Below, one piece after another: positions 37,209 through 42,518 of a DNA stretch of 64,000 nucleotides (the stretch's first letter is position 1; each line of letters begins with the position of its first letter). The notes beneath the pieces were generated by a model. It did no database searches. It was not told where the DNA came from and saw only the letters and a list, made by a program, of their open reading frames with translations. The position numbers and the translations under genes are program-made. Source of the DNA: Nereocystis luetkeana (Eukaryota; Sar; Phaeophyceae; Laminariales; Laminariaceae); NCBI GenBank assembly GCA_031213475.1, contig JARUPZ010000004.1:5465169-5529168 (forward strand). The letters run 5' to 3'.

Positions 37209-40200
37209 GGGACTGCAGTCCTTGAAGAGTCAAAGAAATGTCAACGAACTTGATATTTTTGGAAAATTTCACGAATAGTGACAGAGCGCCTCCGTATATT
37301 GATACATATCTCCAATTGTTTCCAAACTTTGGAAATCATGGGAAAAACGTTTTCCGATAAGAATGAACCTTACACGAAAGTCGTATGTTGCAAGCTCCGT
37401 GTGATACTTCCATAGCGCGTTCGAAGAGCTGGGCCAGCCAAGGTGCTGCAAAATTAGTTGGTTGACAACGTCCCGCTCAATGCGAGTACTACGTATTTTA
37501 ATGAACTTGTTTTGTAACGGTGGTGGGCACACTACATACCAGGTATAAGTGAAGTTGTTTGTACCCAAAACGGGACTGCAGTCCTTGAAGAGTCAAAGGG
37601 CGAACTACAGTTGTGAGACTCATCCGAGACTACAGCAGTAGCAATGACACCATCAGTATTATACTGCGATGCTGTTGCGTTGTTTGTTGGGGTTGTTGTT
37701 CTCGCCCCCTTAACCCCTTTAGAACCGCAGTCCCGTTTGGGGACAAAACTACTTGAAATTTGACTGGTTTGTCCCCACATATGGGACTGCGGTTCTAAAA
37801 GGGTTAAGTTTGCGTATCATTTACCATGGTACCAAGTACGAAAAAAAAAACAAAGTCGTGTTCGACAAATTACACAAAAGTCGTATGTTGCAAGCTCCGT
37901 GTGATACTTCCAGAGCTCATTCAACGAGCTGGGCCAGCCAAAGGTGCTGCTAAATCAGTTGGTTGACCACGCCCCGCTCAATGCGAGTACCACGTATTTT
38001 TCTTGTTTTGATACGGTGGTGATCATGCACGAACCCACAAAAAAGAAAGCAAACCCATTTTTTGTTTTGAGAGTGTAGGACCTATACAAATATGCGGAAA
38101 AATACAAAACCGATCGTAATAGCGTGTCTGAAAAAAAAAGAAGGGACTTCCTTTTTGTTTGTCCGCATATATATGTCGTGCAAATAGGGGACTAAATTTG
38201 AGATCGAAACCCGCAAAGTTTGAACGGGGCATCGCAGAAAACCACAAAACCATCGTCCATACTTGTGTTACGTATGTCAATCGTGTTTTGGCAATTTCGA
38301 TTGATGGGTGGCCAATCGAGCCGGTCGCCCCGGTGGTTCAAGTGGTTGACCTCGAATTCCACTTGTTTGAGTCCTGGGTTCGAGCCCCAGGTGGGTCGGA
38401 CTTTGACTTTATTTGCAAAAATAAAAAAGGATTCAATTGTTGAGAGCGCCTTGCAGCGTGGGTAGGCACAATTCGATGCGAGTCGACGAGGGAAGAAAAG
38501 GCTGAAATCTTATCGCGATAAAAATGAAGGCACGTACCGTAGCGTGAAGGGGGTAGAAGAGCCTGCTATGTGACCCCGGATCTGAGTTACGAGTTGGAAG
38601 GAGAGAGAGGACAAGATGTGCGAAGATAATAAATGGGATGATTAAAAAAAAAAAAAAAAATGGGCACTGAAACTAACATCGGTCTTCACGTATCTCTCCA
38701 ACTTCGGCACGTCGTTACCAATTCCGCCTTGTTCGGGAACGACGATGTTGCCACAAATTTAGTGTTGAAAAGATGGCATTTTGGAGTTTTCGGCTATATC
38801 TCATCGAGATCCCGTCGAATTAACCCCTTTAGAACCGCAGTCCCGTTTTGGAGACAAAGCACTCGAATTCCAAGTAATTTGTCCCCAAATCGGGAATGCG
38901 GCTCGAAAAGCATATTGTATTTTTTACCACGGTATACATTTTTTGCCTCCAAATTCCACGTCCCTATTCGCAGTGGTTCACGAGATACGACCTGTCGGTG
39001 GTCTATGCACTTTTTTACCGGCCCATCTTGTACGGGTTATGATGCGCTCCATTTCCTATTCCTAGGTTTTAAATACGACGTACATACGTATGTCGATTGT
39101 TATTGTTGTTGTTGTTGTTGTTGTTGTTGTTCTCACATTAACTCATCGCCACAATAAAATGCAGTCCGTGGTCGCAGGACAGGCTCCAATATCCCTGGAG
39201 TGGAAGAAGTACCTCGGAAAAAAAACAGGCAAAAAGTAGTACACACGATAATCGATACTGGTATACCAGGTATACACTCAGCGGTTCTGCTGCCGCTGTC
39301 GCTATATGTTCGTGGATATAATACCATTAATAATAGTATTCGGGTTTCTCTCTCTCTCTCCGAAGACGTAAGTACCTGTTGACAGGGGGGAGGGGGGGGT
39401 GCACAACCTATGTGTAGTACGACAACACTGCGAAGAAGCAACAAAGCAACCCCAGACCGAGAAAAGGCGGAGCGCTCACCGAGTCAAGCAGCTCCTCCCG
39501 ATCGTCGTCCGTCAAGGTCCTGATCTCCCTCCGGACGTACTTCACCATCACCACCTCGTCCAGCCGTCGAGAGACAGCACCGGTCTCATCCACTTCCTTC
39601 AAAGTGATCGTGTTCTCATCGAGATGGGGGAACAGCAATATTGCCTCGTGTCCCTTGGCCACCGCCGTGTGCACCTCGTCCGCGCTGATGCCGCTGCTAC
39701 CGCGGACCTCCCACCGGTAGCTGAACCCTTCGCGGGGGTTGTCGACCAGCAGCGTCGTTTCGCGGTGAGGCTCGACAAGCTTGACATTCTCCAGCCAAGG
39801 GTAGTCGATCCCAGGCTTGCCGTCGCGCAAGTGGTAAAAGTTCGTAGCTGTGAACGTAAGGGGAGGCAACACGGCCGCAACCTCATCCTCACGCGTTGCT
39901 GCTGCTGCTGCTGCTCCTGCTGTTCCTGCTGGTCCGAGCTGACCGCCCGAGACCTCGACGAAACTTGTCGCTGCAGAGTAAGCCGCGCTTGCGGTTGGCG
40001 AGGAATACCCGGACCGCACGACCCCCGCGACAGCCCCCACAGCAAGACCGCAGGCGACGGCGAGGCCGACACCACGCCTTCGGGATGGAGTCCTTTCCGT
40101 GACGGCGTAGAGAGGTTCGTCTTCGCGCCCTTGTCTGCGGCTAGGTGAAGCGTTTGATGCCGACGCCACTGGCTGCGGAATTGCTTGTACCCTACCCGGG

Positions 40201-40244
40201 GCCCCTAGAGACCCGTACGTCCGCCAGCCGACTCGAGGCGACAT
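8813..40244 (-). CDS. membrane-anchored tyrosinase-family copper oxidase, seven exons
   Basis: Coding exons in transcript order are 40244-39480, 18170-18042, 16407-16162, 15497-15379, 12541-12208, 11332-11150 and 9310-8813. All junctions are GT-AG and phase-compatible; only the exon 4/5 junction splits a codon. The product is 757 residues. A basic N-terminus is followed by a transmembrane helix at about 58-76, giving type II topology, then an Ig-like region and the tyrosinase core. Copper A is proposed at H287 (RLHYK), H300 (CDHFHDG) and H309 ([10 protein letters not shown]). Copper B is proposed at H468 and H472 ([12 protein letters not shown]) and H605 ([12 protein letters not shown]). PYWDFT at about 330 and GRW near 386 also fit the family. 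Tyrosinases oxidise phenols to quinones; a role in phenolic (phlorotannin) chemistry is inference. Introns are 21,309, 1,634, 664, 2,837, 875 and 1,839 bp. Intron 1 is packed with transposons, so the link between exon 1 and exon 2 is the least certain part. Confidence 0.8.
9311..11149 (-). other. tyrosinase intron 6
   Basis: The 1.8 kb between exons 7 and 6 contains one intact piggyBac-like MITE (10090-10186). I see no coding signal otherwise. Confidence 0.6.
10090..10186. mobile_element. piggyBac-like MITE hairpin, copy 1 (reference copy)
   Basis: This 97-bp unit is flanked by TTAA on both sides. Its halves are nearly complete inverted repeats, starting CCCTTTTAGAACCGCAGTCC and running through CGTTTTGGGGACAAAC, with only a short loop around CTCAAACTTCAAG. 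TTAA target duplication with CCC...GGG termini is the signature of piggyBac-superfamily elements. It is far too short to encode a transposase. Fifteen more copies occur in the window. Confidence 0.75.
11150..11332 (-). CDS. tyrosinase exon 6
   Basis: 61 codons beginning [19 protein letters not shown] and ending EGDHLQ before a GTGCGC donor. The acceptor (GTGTGAAG) has a weak pyrimidine tract. I chose it because it keeps phase 0 with exon 5 and preserves the cysteine-rich stretch expected between the copper-B pair and the last histidine. Confidence 0.75.
12208..12541 (-). CDS. tyrosinase exon 5 (copper-B pair)
   Basis: The exon begins with one base that completes a split Glu codon, then [20 protein letters not shown]. 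It carries [13 protein letters not shown], the HxxxH copper-B pair, and ends EQPEE before GTGAGC. The acceptor is CTCTGTAG. Confidence 0.85.
13020..13313. repeat. interleaved inverted repeats A-B-A'-B' (pseudoknot topology)
   Basis: Segment A (13020-13069, 50 bp) is complementary to A' (13176-13225) with one mismatch. Segment B (13087-13174, 88 bp) is complementary to B' (13226-13313) with three mismatches. The order is A, B, A', B', so the pairings cross instead of nesting. The block sits in tyrosinase intron 4 and would be transcribed. Confidence 0.9.
13425..13520. mobile_element. piggyBac-like MITE hairpin, copy 2 (diverged)
   Basis: The inner arms are recognisable (TTTTGGGGACAAACCACTC and its complement). 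The outer 5' arm is diverged and the terminal TTAA is degraded. It lies immediately before copy 3, making a local cluster in intron 4. Confidence 0.65.
13525..13626. mobile_element. piggyBac-like MITE hairpin, copy 3
   Basis: The left arm CTTTTAGAACCGCAG and a right arm ending GGTTAA flank a loop expanded by a run of T. The 5' TTAA is missing or degraded. Confidence 0.65.
13783..13806. repeat. CT microsatellite
   Basis: A run of about 11 CT dinucleotides in tyrosinase intron 4. Confidence 0.9.
14091..14129 (+). repeat. G-rich tract (poly-G)
   Basis: Nearly pure G on the plus strand, including an uninterrupted run of more than 20 G. The tyrosinase transcript would carry the C-rich complement. 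It is a potential G-quadruplex on the non-transcribed-product strand and a likely site of assembly length error. Confidence 0.85.
14908..15045. repeat. AAT/AAC-rich microsatellite region
   Basis: An imperfect trinucleotide region of AAT, AAC and GAT units in tyrosinase intron 4, with one TACCAGGTA at 14996. Confidence 0.75.
15379..15497 (-). CDS. tyrosinase exon 4
   Basis: A short 119-bp exon, easily missed by ORF length. It encodes [20 protein letters not shown]...[13 protein letters not shown] plus two bases of the next codon. Acceptor TCGACGCAG, donor GTGAGT. GRW followed by LRAPWN is the usual link between the two copper sites in this family. Confidence 0.85.
15595..15698. mobile_element. 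TA-target MITE (TTACGGGGG family), copy 1
   Basis: Terminal inverted repeats of about 26 bp begin TTACGGGGGGCC and run to AGGACC, with complementary ends TTTGGTCCTATTAACTC and CCCCC. The interior is AT-rich. It matches the nested element at 43733-43837. The right terminus is diverged. It lies in tyrosinase intron 3. Confidence 0.7.
16162..16407 (-). CDS. tyrosinase exon 3 (copper-A second half)
   Basis: 82 codons, phase 0 on both sides. It starts [19 protein letters not shown], giving two copper-A histidines spaced H-x8-H, then [15 protein letters not shown] serine-rich insert follows and the exon ends DPNDNM before GTGGGA. Acceptor CCGATCAG. Confidence 0.88.
16643..16926. repeat. 142-bp tandem duplication
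   Basis: Two head-to-tail copies, 16643-16784 and 16785-16926, differ at only three bases that I can see. The duplication is therefore recent. It lies in tyrosinase intron 2 and carries no obvious element termini. Confidence 0.92.
18042..18170 (-). CDS. tyrosinase exon 2 (copper-A first half)
   Basis: 43 codons in phase 0, beginning [20 protein letters not shown] and ending SSKVCDH. It supplies the first copper-A histidine (RLHYK) and the CDH that exon 3 completes. Acceptor GGTTGCCAG, donor GTGAGT. The sequence upstream of this exon is the proposed 21.3 kb intron. Confidence 0.85.
18855..18877. repeat. A-run plus CA microsatellite
   Basis: A short poly-A followed by about eight CA units. 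Confidence 0.85.
19122..19460 (+). mobile_element. tRNA-derived SINE, second family (single copy)
   Basis: The head GCGTCCCCGGTGGCGTGGTA ends in a box-B-like GGGTTCAAGTCTC at 19177-19189. A body of about 250 bp follows, then an A-rich tail (CTCAAAAAAAATCCCC). The layout parallels the common SINE family, but head and body differ. No other copy is in the window, so the boundaries are approximate. Confidence 0.55.
19660..19722 (-). mobile_element. fragment of LINE family A 3' end
   Basis: The stretch ACCCGTCGACATCCAGCCCA through CCGATTCTTCGATCTT matches the terminal ~55 bp of the LINE 3' UTR seen at 23.8, 28.1 and 34.5 kb. Confidence 0.6.
19723..19866. repeat. dispersed repeat X, diverged copy
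   Basis: The stretch AATATTGGAATGTCAA through TTTTCCGATAAGAATGAACC-like sequence matches the repeat at 36500 and 37236. The copies diverge sharply after AATGAACCTTAC. Confidence 0.6.
19865..19916. repeat. nested hairpin with box-B-like loop and T-run
   Basis: An outer inverted pair TACTCGTA / TACGAGTA encloses an inner pair GAGGGAT / ATCCCTC. The loop contains TTGGTTCG, giving a tRNA T-arm look (GGTTCGATCCC), and a run of six T follows the inner stem. Function unknown. Confidence 0.55.
20451..21698 (-). mobile_element. LINE-like unit B, non-coding, left arm copy
   Basis: Read on the minus strand the unit begins CGCTGCCTCGGCAAGG and ends TTAATGTGAGAA(CAA)n. The same start and end recur at 42519-43885, so this is a defined unit of about 1.24 kb. 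An AAC-repeat 3' tail is typical of RTE-like non-LTR elements. It has no long ORF, so it is non-autonomous. Confidence 0.6.
21713..22948 (+). mobile_element. LINE-like unit B, non-coding, right arm copy
   Basis: Plus-strand partner of the left-arm unit. It begins CGCTGCCTCGGCAAGG at the palindrome centre and ends GTTACTGTGAGAAC(AAC)n at about 22948. Confidence 0.6.
22440..22448. repeat. TACCTGGTA micro-insertion (present in one palindrome arm only)
   Basis: The right arm reads AACCTACCTGGTACGC. The left arm (TA at 20960) and the third copy (TA at 43039) read AACCTACGC. The difference is exactly 7 bp at a TA. Confidence 0.85.
23073..23170. mobile_element. piggyBac-like MITE hairpin, copy 4
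   Basis: Arms GGGACCACAGTCCCGTTTTG and the complement CAAAATGGGACTGCAGTTC, with TTAA at the right end only. Confidence 0.7.
23239..23336. mobile_element. piggyBac-like MITE hairpin, copy 5
   Basis: A well-preserved 98-bp unit with TTAA at both ends, only 68 bp from copy 4. Confidence 0.75.
23403..23499 (-). mobile_element. SINE family 1, 3' fragment
   Basis: It matches the final ~90 bp of the SINE (inverse of CCCCGGATCTGAGTTACGAG through GATGTGCGAAGA). A TACCTGGTA at 23418 interrupts the sequence near the tail. Confidence 0.7.
23746..24650 (-). mobile_element. LINE family A, 5'-truncated 3' UTR copy
   Basis: On the minus strand it ends TTTAATGTGAAGAACACACA with a CA-repeat tail (23746-23768). 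It matches the ~900-bp 3' untranslated region of the LINE copies at 28.1-29.0 and 33.7-34.6 kb. It contains no coding part. Confidence 0.75.
24695..25048 (+). mobile_element. tRNA-derived SINE family 1, copy
   Basis: The head GGTCGCCCCGGTGGTTCAAA is followed by a box-B-like GAGTTCAAGCCCC. The body contains GGATTCAATTGTTGAGAGCG, GATGCGAGTCGACGAGGG and CCCCGGATCTGAGTTACGAG. The end is A-rich. Length is about 350 bp. Confidence 0.8.
25105..25440. repeat. degenerate minisatellite of GACGGGACGG units
   Basis: About ten GACGGGACGG or GGCGGGACGG cores are spaced roughly 25-40 bp apart by AT-rich spacers. The array starts about 60 bp after the end of a SINE copy. The open frames across it are low-complexity artefacts. 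Confidence 0.75.
26364..26705 (+). mobile_element. tRNA-derived SINE family 1, copy
   Basis: Full-length unit. The head GGTCGCCCCGGTGGTTCAAG leads to box B GGGTTCGAGCCCC. The conserved body follows and the tail is GAGGAAAAAGAAAAC. Confidence 0.85.
26884..27195 (-). mobile_element. tRNA-derived SINE family 1, 5'-truncated inverted copy
   Basis: It starts with the poly-T complement of the A tail and runs back through the body and box B (GGCCTCGAACCCAGG). It breaks off within the tRNA-like head at TTCGA. Confidence 0.8.
27603..27698. mobile_element. piggyBac-like MITE hairpin, copy 6
   Basis: Arms CCTTTAGAACCACAGTCCCG and the complement are recognisable. The flanking TTAA has decayed to TTGA and TGAA. 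Confidence 0.7.
28169..28177. repeat. TACCAGGTA micro-insertion in LINE 3' UTR
   Basis: This copy reads GAGATACCAGGTACAAGTTC. The copies near 44477 and 34480 (inverse) read GAGATACAAGTT, and the copy near 23846 reads GAGATACACGTTC. The extra 7 bp sit at a TA. Confidence 0.85.
28227..28235. repeat. TACCTGGTA micro-insertion in LINE 3' UTR
   Basis: This copy reads CCACGTACCTGGTAAGCAG where sister copies read CCACGTGTGCAG. The flanks are somewhat diverged, so it is a weaker pair than the one at 28169. Confidence 0.65.
31342..34571 (+). mobile_element. RTE-like LINE family A, 5'-truncated inverted copy
   Basis: It starts in the pre-RT region ([20 protein letters not shown]) and carries RT motifs up to FYADDAGIV (31882-32646), then the C-terminal block (32671-33390). 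It also has a glycine-rich tail region (33374-33673) and the 3' UTR ending TTTAATGTGAAGAACACACAC. A TAG replaces the conserved Trp before KAVGPDG (position about 31852), and a second TAG follows FYADDAGIV. It lies between the endonuclease and RT halves of the minus-strand copy, creating a ~6.4 kb head-to-head inverted repeat. Confidence 0.82.
34343..34351. repeat. TACCTGGTA micro-insertion in LINE 3' UTR
   Basis: This copy reads TTTCATACCTGGTAGATTGC. The copies at 42484 and 23979 (inverse) read TTTCATAGAGTGC and TTTCATAGATTGC. The difference is exactly 7 bp at a TA. Confidence 0.88.
34575..35880 (-). mobile_element. RTE-like LINE family A: endonuclease half
   Basis: The minus strand encodes an APE-type endonuclease in two frames. 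The first piece (35609-35058) has a lysine/arginine-rich lead, ATYNVRTL, then [12 protein letters not shown] and [10 protein letters not shown]. The second (35067-34576) has [52 protein letters not shown] and DSDHN. These are the metal-binding and catalytic motifs of APE endonucleases. One frameshift near 35060 separates them. The coding stops abruptly at 34575 against the tail of the inverted copy. The 5' end is uncertain. Confidence 0.8.
36117..36213. mobile_element. piggyBac-like MITE hairpin, copy 7 (diverged)
   Basis: Arms GGGACGCAGTCCAATTTTGG and CAAAACGGGACTGCAGTCC. TTAA is present on the left only. The interior (CACACTACATCTAAG) resembles repeat X, which begins nearby. Confidence 0.6.
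36841..37207 (+). mobile_element. tRNA-derived SINE family 1, copy with long A tail
   Basis: A full-length unit with head GGTCGCCCCGGTGGTTCAAG and a box B variant GGGTTCGAGGCCC. It ends in about 40 A. A long pure A tail suggests a recent insertion. Confidence 0.85.
37537..37545. repeat. TACCAGGTA micro-insertion in unit X
   Basis: Copy B of unit X reads CACTACATACCAGGTATAAG, while copy A at 36799-36810 reads CACTACATATAAG. The surrounding ~300 bp is nearly identical. Confidence 0.9.
37710..37807. mobile_element. piggyBac-like MITE hairpin, copy 8
   Basis: A well-preserved 98-bp unit with TTAA at both ends. The sister unit near 36310-36340 lacks it. Confidence 0.75.
38323..38660 (+). mobile_element. 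tRNA-derived SINE family 1, copy
   Basis: Full-length unit. The head GGTCGCCCCGGTGGTTCAAG leads to box B GGGTTCGAGCCCC, then the conserved body and a tail of about 17 A. Confidence 0.85.
38820..38911. mobile_element. piggyBac-like MITE hairpin, copy 9
   Basis: The left end TTAACCCCTTTAGAACCGCA is intact. The right arm decays after GAATGCGGCTCG. Confidence 0.7.
39100..39240 (-). mobile_element. LINE-like 3' end, family C (short fragment)
   Basis: On the minus strand it ends TTAATGTGAGAA(CAA)n. It shares GCAGTCCGTGGTCGCAG and CAGGCTCCAATA with a second fragment at 63751-63910. It is severely 5'-truncated. Confidence 0.55.
39480..40244 (-). CDS. tyrosinase exon 1 (signal anchor and N-terminal domain)
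   Basis: 255 codons from the ATG at 40244 to DDREELLDS before GTGAGC. The first ~57 residues are polar and basic. [20 protein letters not shown] forms a signal anchor. An alanine-rich linker is followed by a beta-rich stretch ([16 protein letters not shown]...FSYRWEVRG...[20 protein letters not shown]). It ends with [18 protein letters not shown], the block that immediately precedes the tyrosinase core in this family. Confidence 0.8.
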
Positions 40245-40490
40245 AGAAACAGCGCCGTCCTGCGTCAGTGTTCGTTCGCGTGTCCGCCGCGTCTCATCGC
40301 CGCTGTTGCTGCGGCTGCTCTACTGCCGCTGCTCTTTCTCTCACAGATTTCGCAAATGTGAACGGTTTTCCAGCCGCGGAACGCGGCGTTAAAGGCAAGT
40401 TTGGATGTTCAGCCGATCGTAAAGAGTGACACAAGACCAGATACCGACGGAAACGGCATACTCTACTGCTGTACCATTGATAACATACTA

Positions 40491-40586
40491 CTAACCCTTT
40501 TAGTACCGCAGTCCCGATTTGGGGACAAACAATTGTAATTCCAAGAGTGTTGTCCGGAAAAAGGGACTGCGGTCCAAACAAAGTAA
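40491..40586. mobile_element. piggyBac-like MITE hairpin, copy 10
   Basis: Arms TTTTAGTACCGCAGTCCCG and AAAAAGGGACTGCGGTCC, with both terminal TTAA motifs decayed. Confidence 0.65.
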
Positions 40587-40756
40587 ATATCAAGAGTATT
40601 GATAACAACCATTCACGGTATATATGTTATATGACGTACGTATGATAGCATTACTCGCACCAGTACATGCATGTAGAGAGAGAATATCGGTTTCCAAACG
40701 GATTCACCGTGTCTCCGAAATGTTTTCTATTTCAAAAAATTATGAGGTCCTTTGCT

Positions 40757-41018
40757 AAAAAAAAAATAATAAAAAAGGATTCAATTGTTGAGAGCGCCTT
40801 TCAGGGTAAGTAGGCACAATTCGATGCGAGTCGACGAGGGAAGAAAAGGCTGAAATCTTCTCGCGATAAAAATGAAGGCACGTACACTCGCGTACCGTAG
40901 CGGAAAGGGGGTAGAAGAGCCTGCCATGTGACCCCGGACCTGAGTTACGAGTTGGGAGGAGAGAAATAATAAGATGTGCGAAGAAAATAAATGGGGTAAA
41001 AACAAAAGAAAAAAAACG
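40757..41018 (+). mobile_element. SINE family 1, 5'-truncated copy
   Basis: It lacks the tRNA-like head and begins at the internal A-run before GGATTCAATTGTTGAGAG. A 10-bp insertion (about 40880-40890) interrupts GGCACGTACCGTAGCGG at a TA. Confidence 0.75.
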
Positions 41019-41044
41019 TAAGAAAGTTTAAAGAGTAACACCGC

Positions 41045-41375
41045 CGTCAAAATGGTCCCGCCGTCCGGTCCCGCCGAAAAAATCCCTGAGCGTCGTCACA
41101 TACCGTCCCGTCCCGCCGAAAAAAAATCTCCCGTTGAAAGTTACCGTCGCCGTGACATCGAAAAATTACCGTCCCGTCCCGCCGTGACACCGAACAATTA
41201 CCGTCCCTTCCCGCCGTGACACCGAACAATTACCGTCCCTTCCCGCCGTGATACCTAACAATTACCGTCCCGTTCTGCCGTGACACCGAACCATTACCGT
41301 CCCGTCTAGCCGTGACACCGAACCATTACCGTCCCGTCTAGCCGTGACACCCAAAAATTACCGTCCCGTCCCGCC
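41045..41375. repeat. degenerate minisatellite of CCGTCCCGTCCCGCCG units
   Basis: About nine units of roughly 33 bp (ATTACCGTCCCGTCCCGCCG plus TGACACCGAACA) lie head to tail. The core is the complement of the array at 25105-25440, and this array too starts just after a SINE copy. Confidence 0.8.
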
Positions 41376-41833
41376 GATAAAATCTCTCCCGCGAAACTAT
41401 GGCCACCGGCGAACACAACGTGCCTCTTCCCCTGCGAGATACATGCATTCGTGGTGGTCTGTCTGTTCCCATCCATTCCCACCACGAATCACGAAATTAA
41501 TAAAATTTAATCGAGTTGTACTAAAATTTCATATCAATATTGATAGTAATTCCTGTAAAACTACGAGGTGCTTCATGTTATCATAAATTATACACAACGC
41601 CCATATACTACTTTTAATGAGATACGTATAGCATACAGGAGTAGGAGTAAATACTTGTACGGGCTTGTATTACTACGCAGCTTGCAAAATTGAAAAATTG
41701 AGTGTATCAACTACTATATAATCAATAACCAGTCGAACTCACAGCTGATGATGACTGAAGACAAAATTTCGTATTTTCATCGCTTCAATCTTGGAAAATA
41801 TGAATTGCTCCGCACCTACCACCTTTAGTTTTT

Positions 41834-41930
41834 TCAACCCTTTTAGGACCGCAGTCCCGTTTTGGGGACAAACTACTTGAACTTTGAGTGCTTTGTCCCC
41901 AAAACGGGACTGCGGTTCTAAAGGGGTTAA
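41834..41930. mobile_element. piggyBac-like MITE hairpin, copy 11
   Basis: Intact arms, with right TTAA present and left TCAA. Confidence 0.75.
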
Positions 41931-41959
41931 GTCAAATGGTACTGACGATGATGATCAGC

Positions 41960-42091
41960 AGCTTCTCGCGATAAAAATGAAGGCACGTACCGTATAGTGG
42001 GAAGGGGGGAGAGGAGCCTGCTCTGTGACCCCGGCTCTGAGTCACGAGTTGGAAGGAGAGAGAGAAGAAGATGTGCGAAGATAATGAAGGG
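41960..42091 (+). mobile_element. SINE family 1, internal 3' fragment
   Basis: It matches TTCTCGCGATAAAAATGAAG through GATGTGCGAAGATAATGAAG and then joins LINE 3' UTR sequence. Confidence 0.7.
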
Positions 42092-42518
42092 GTAGCAAGG
42101 TACCAGGCGGATTAGCAGGGAGAACGTGGCTACACTACTCGTACCACAAACTGCTGCCGCCACCTGGAAGGTGGTGCTTTGGGCGTTGTGGTCTGCCAGT
42201 TATTTCCCCTTTGTTATTTTTCCTTGTTACTTTTTTCCTTGGTTCTTTGTCTTCCTCTGTTTACAAGCAGCGATGTTTTTTTTTTTTTATTGTTATTTAT
42301 TTTTCTTTCTTTTTTCCAGCTCGTTCTTTTTCAAGTGTTGGCCACCTCGCCTGCGGGGGGAAGGCACGACAGATTGTTTCTCCTAGATTTTGCTTTCATT
42401 TTTTCTTTTTCTCTTTCGATTTGTCTACGTACGAGTACCTTGTTTTTTTGTTTTCTCTTTGATTGTTTCTTTTCGTTATACTATTTCATAGAGTGCGTAT
42501 GTCGTGCCTGTTGTATGT
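42092..42518 (+). mobile_element. LINE family A, 3' UTR fragment
   Basis: It runs from GTAGCAAGGTACCAGGCGG through TTTCATAGAGTGCGTATGTC. It is cut off at about 42518, where a family B unit begins. Confidence 0.7.

Larger units (their letters stand above)
36500..38010. repeat. tandemly repeated unit X with SINE and MITE insertions
   Basis: A ~325-bp stretch at 36508-36832 recurs at 37236-37566, and its last third recurs again at about 37864-38000. Flanking sequence (CACCATCAGTATTATACTGC and CCATGGTACCAAGTAC) is duplicated too, at 36260-36370 and 37645-37840. A SINE separates the first and second copies, and a MITE sits in the second spacer. No coding content is recognised. Confidence 0.75.
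18171..39479 (-). other. proposed 21.3 kb intron 1 of the tyrosinase gene, filled with mobile elements
   Basis: The donor is TCG|GTGAGC at 39479 and the acceptor GTTGCCAG at 18171. Both flanking exons are in phase 0, and DDREELLDS then MFELWAV reads as a continuous family sequence. Inside lie the SINE, LINE, palindrome and MITE features listed separately. No other host exon is visible. Confidence 0.6.

Noticed and set aside
24695-38660. tRNA genes at each GGTTCGAGCCCC box
   Set aside because: The head is always followed by the same ~270-bp body and an A tail, so these are SINE copies and not host tRNA genes.
40294-40608. Minus-strand ORF upstream of tyrosinase exon 1 as an extra exon
   Set aside because: It runs through a MITE hairpin and then 5' untranslated-looking sequence. 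The ATG at 40244 gives a sensible anchor protein.
25105-41375. CRISPR-like arrays of regularly spaced repeats
   Set aside because: Spacers are similar to each other, repeats are degenerate and the genome is eukaryotic. These are minisatellites.
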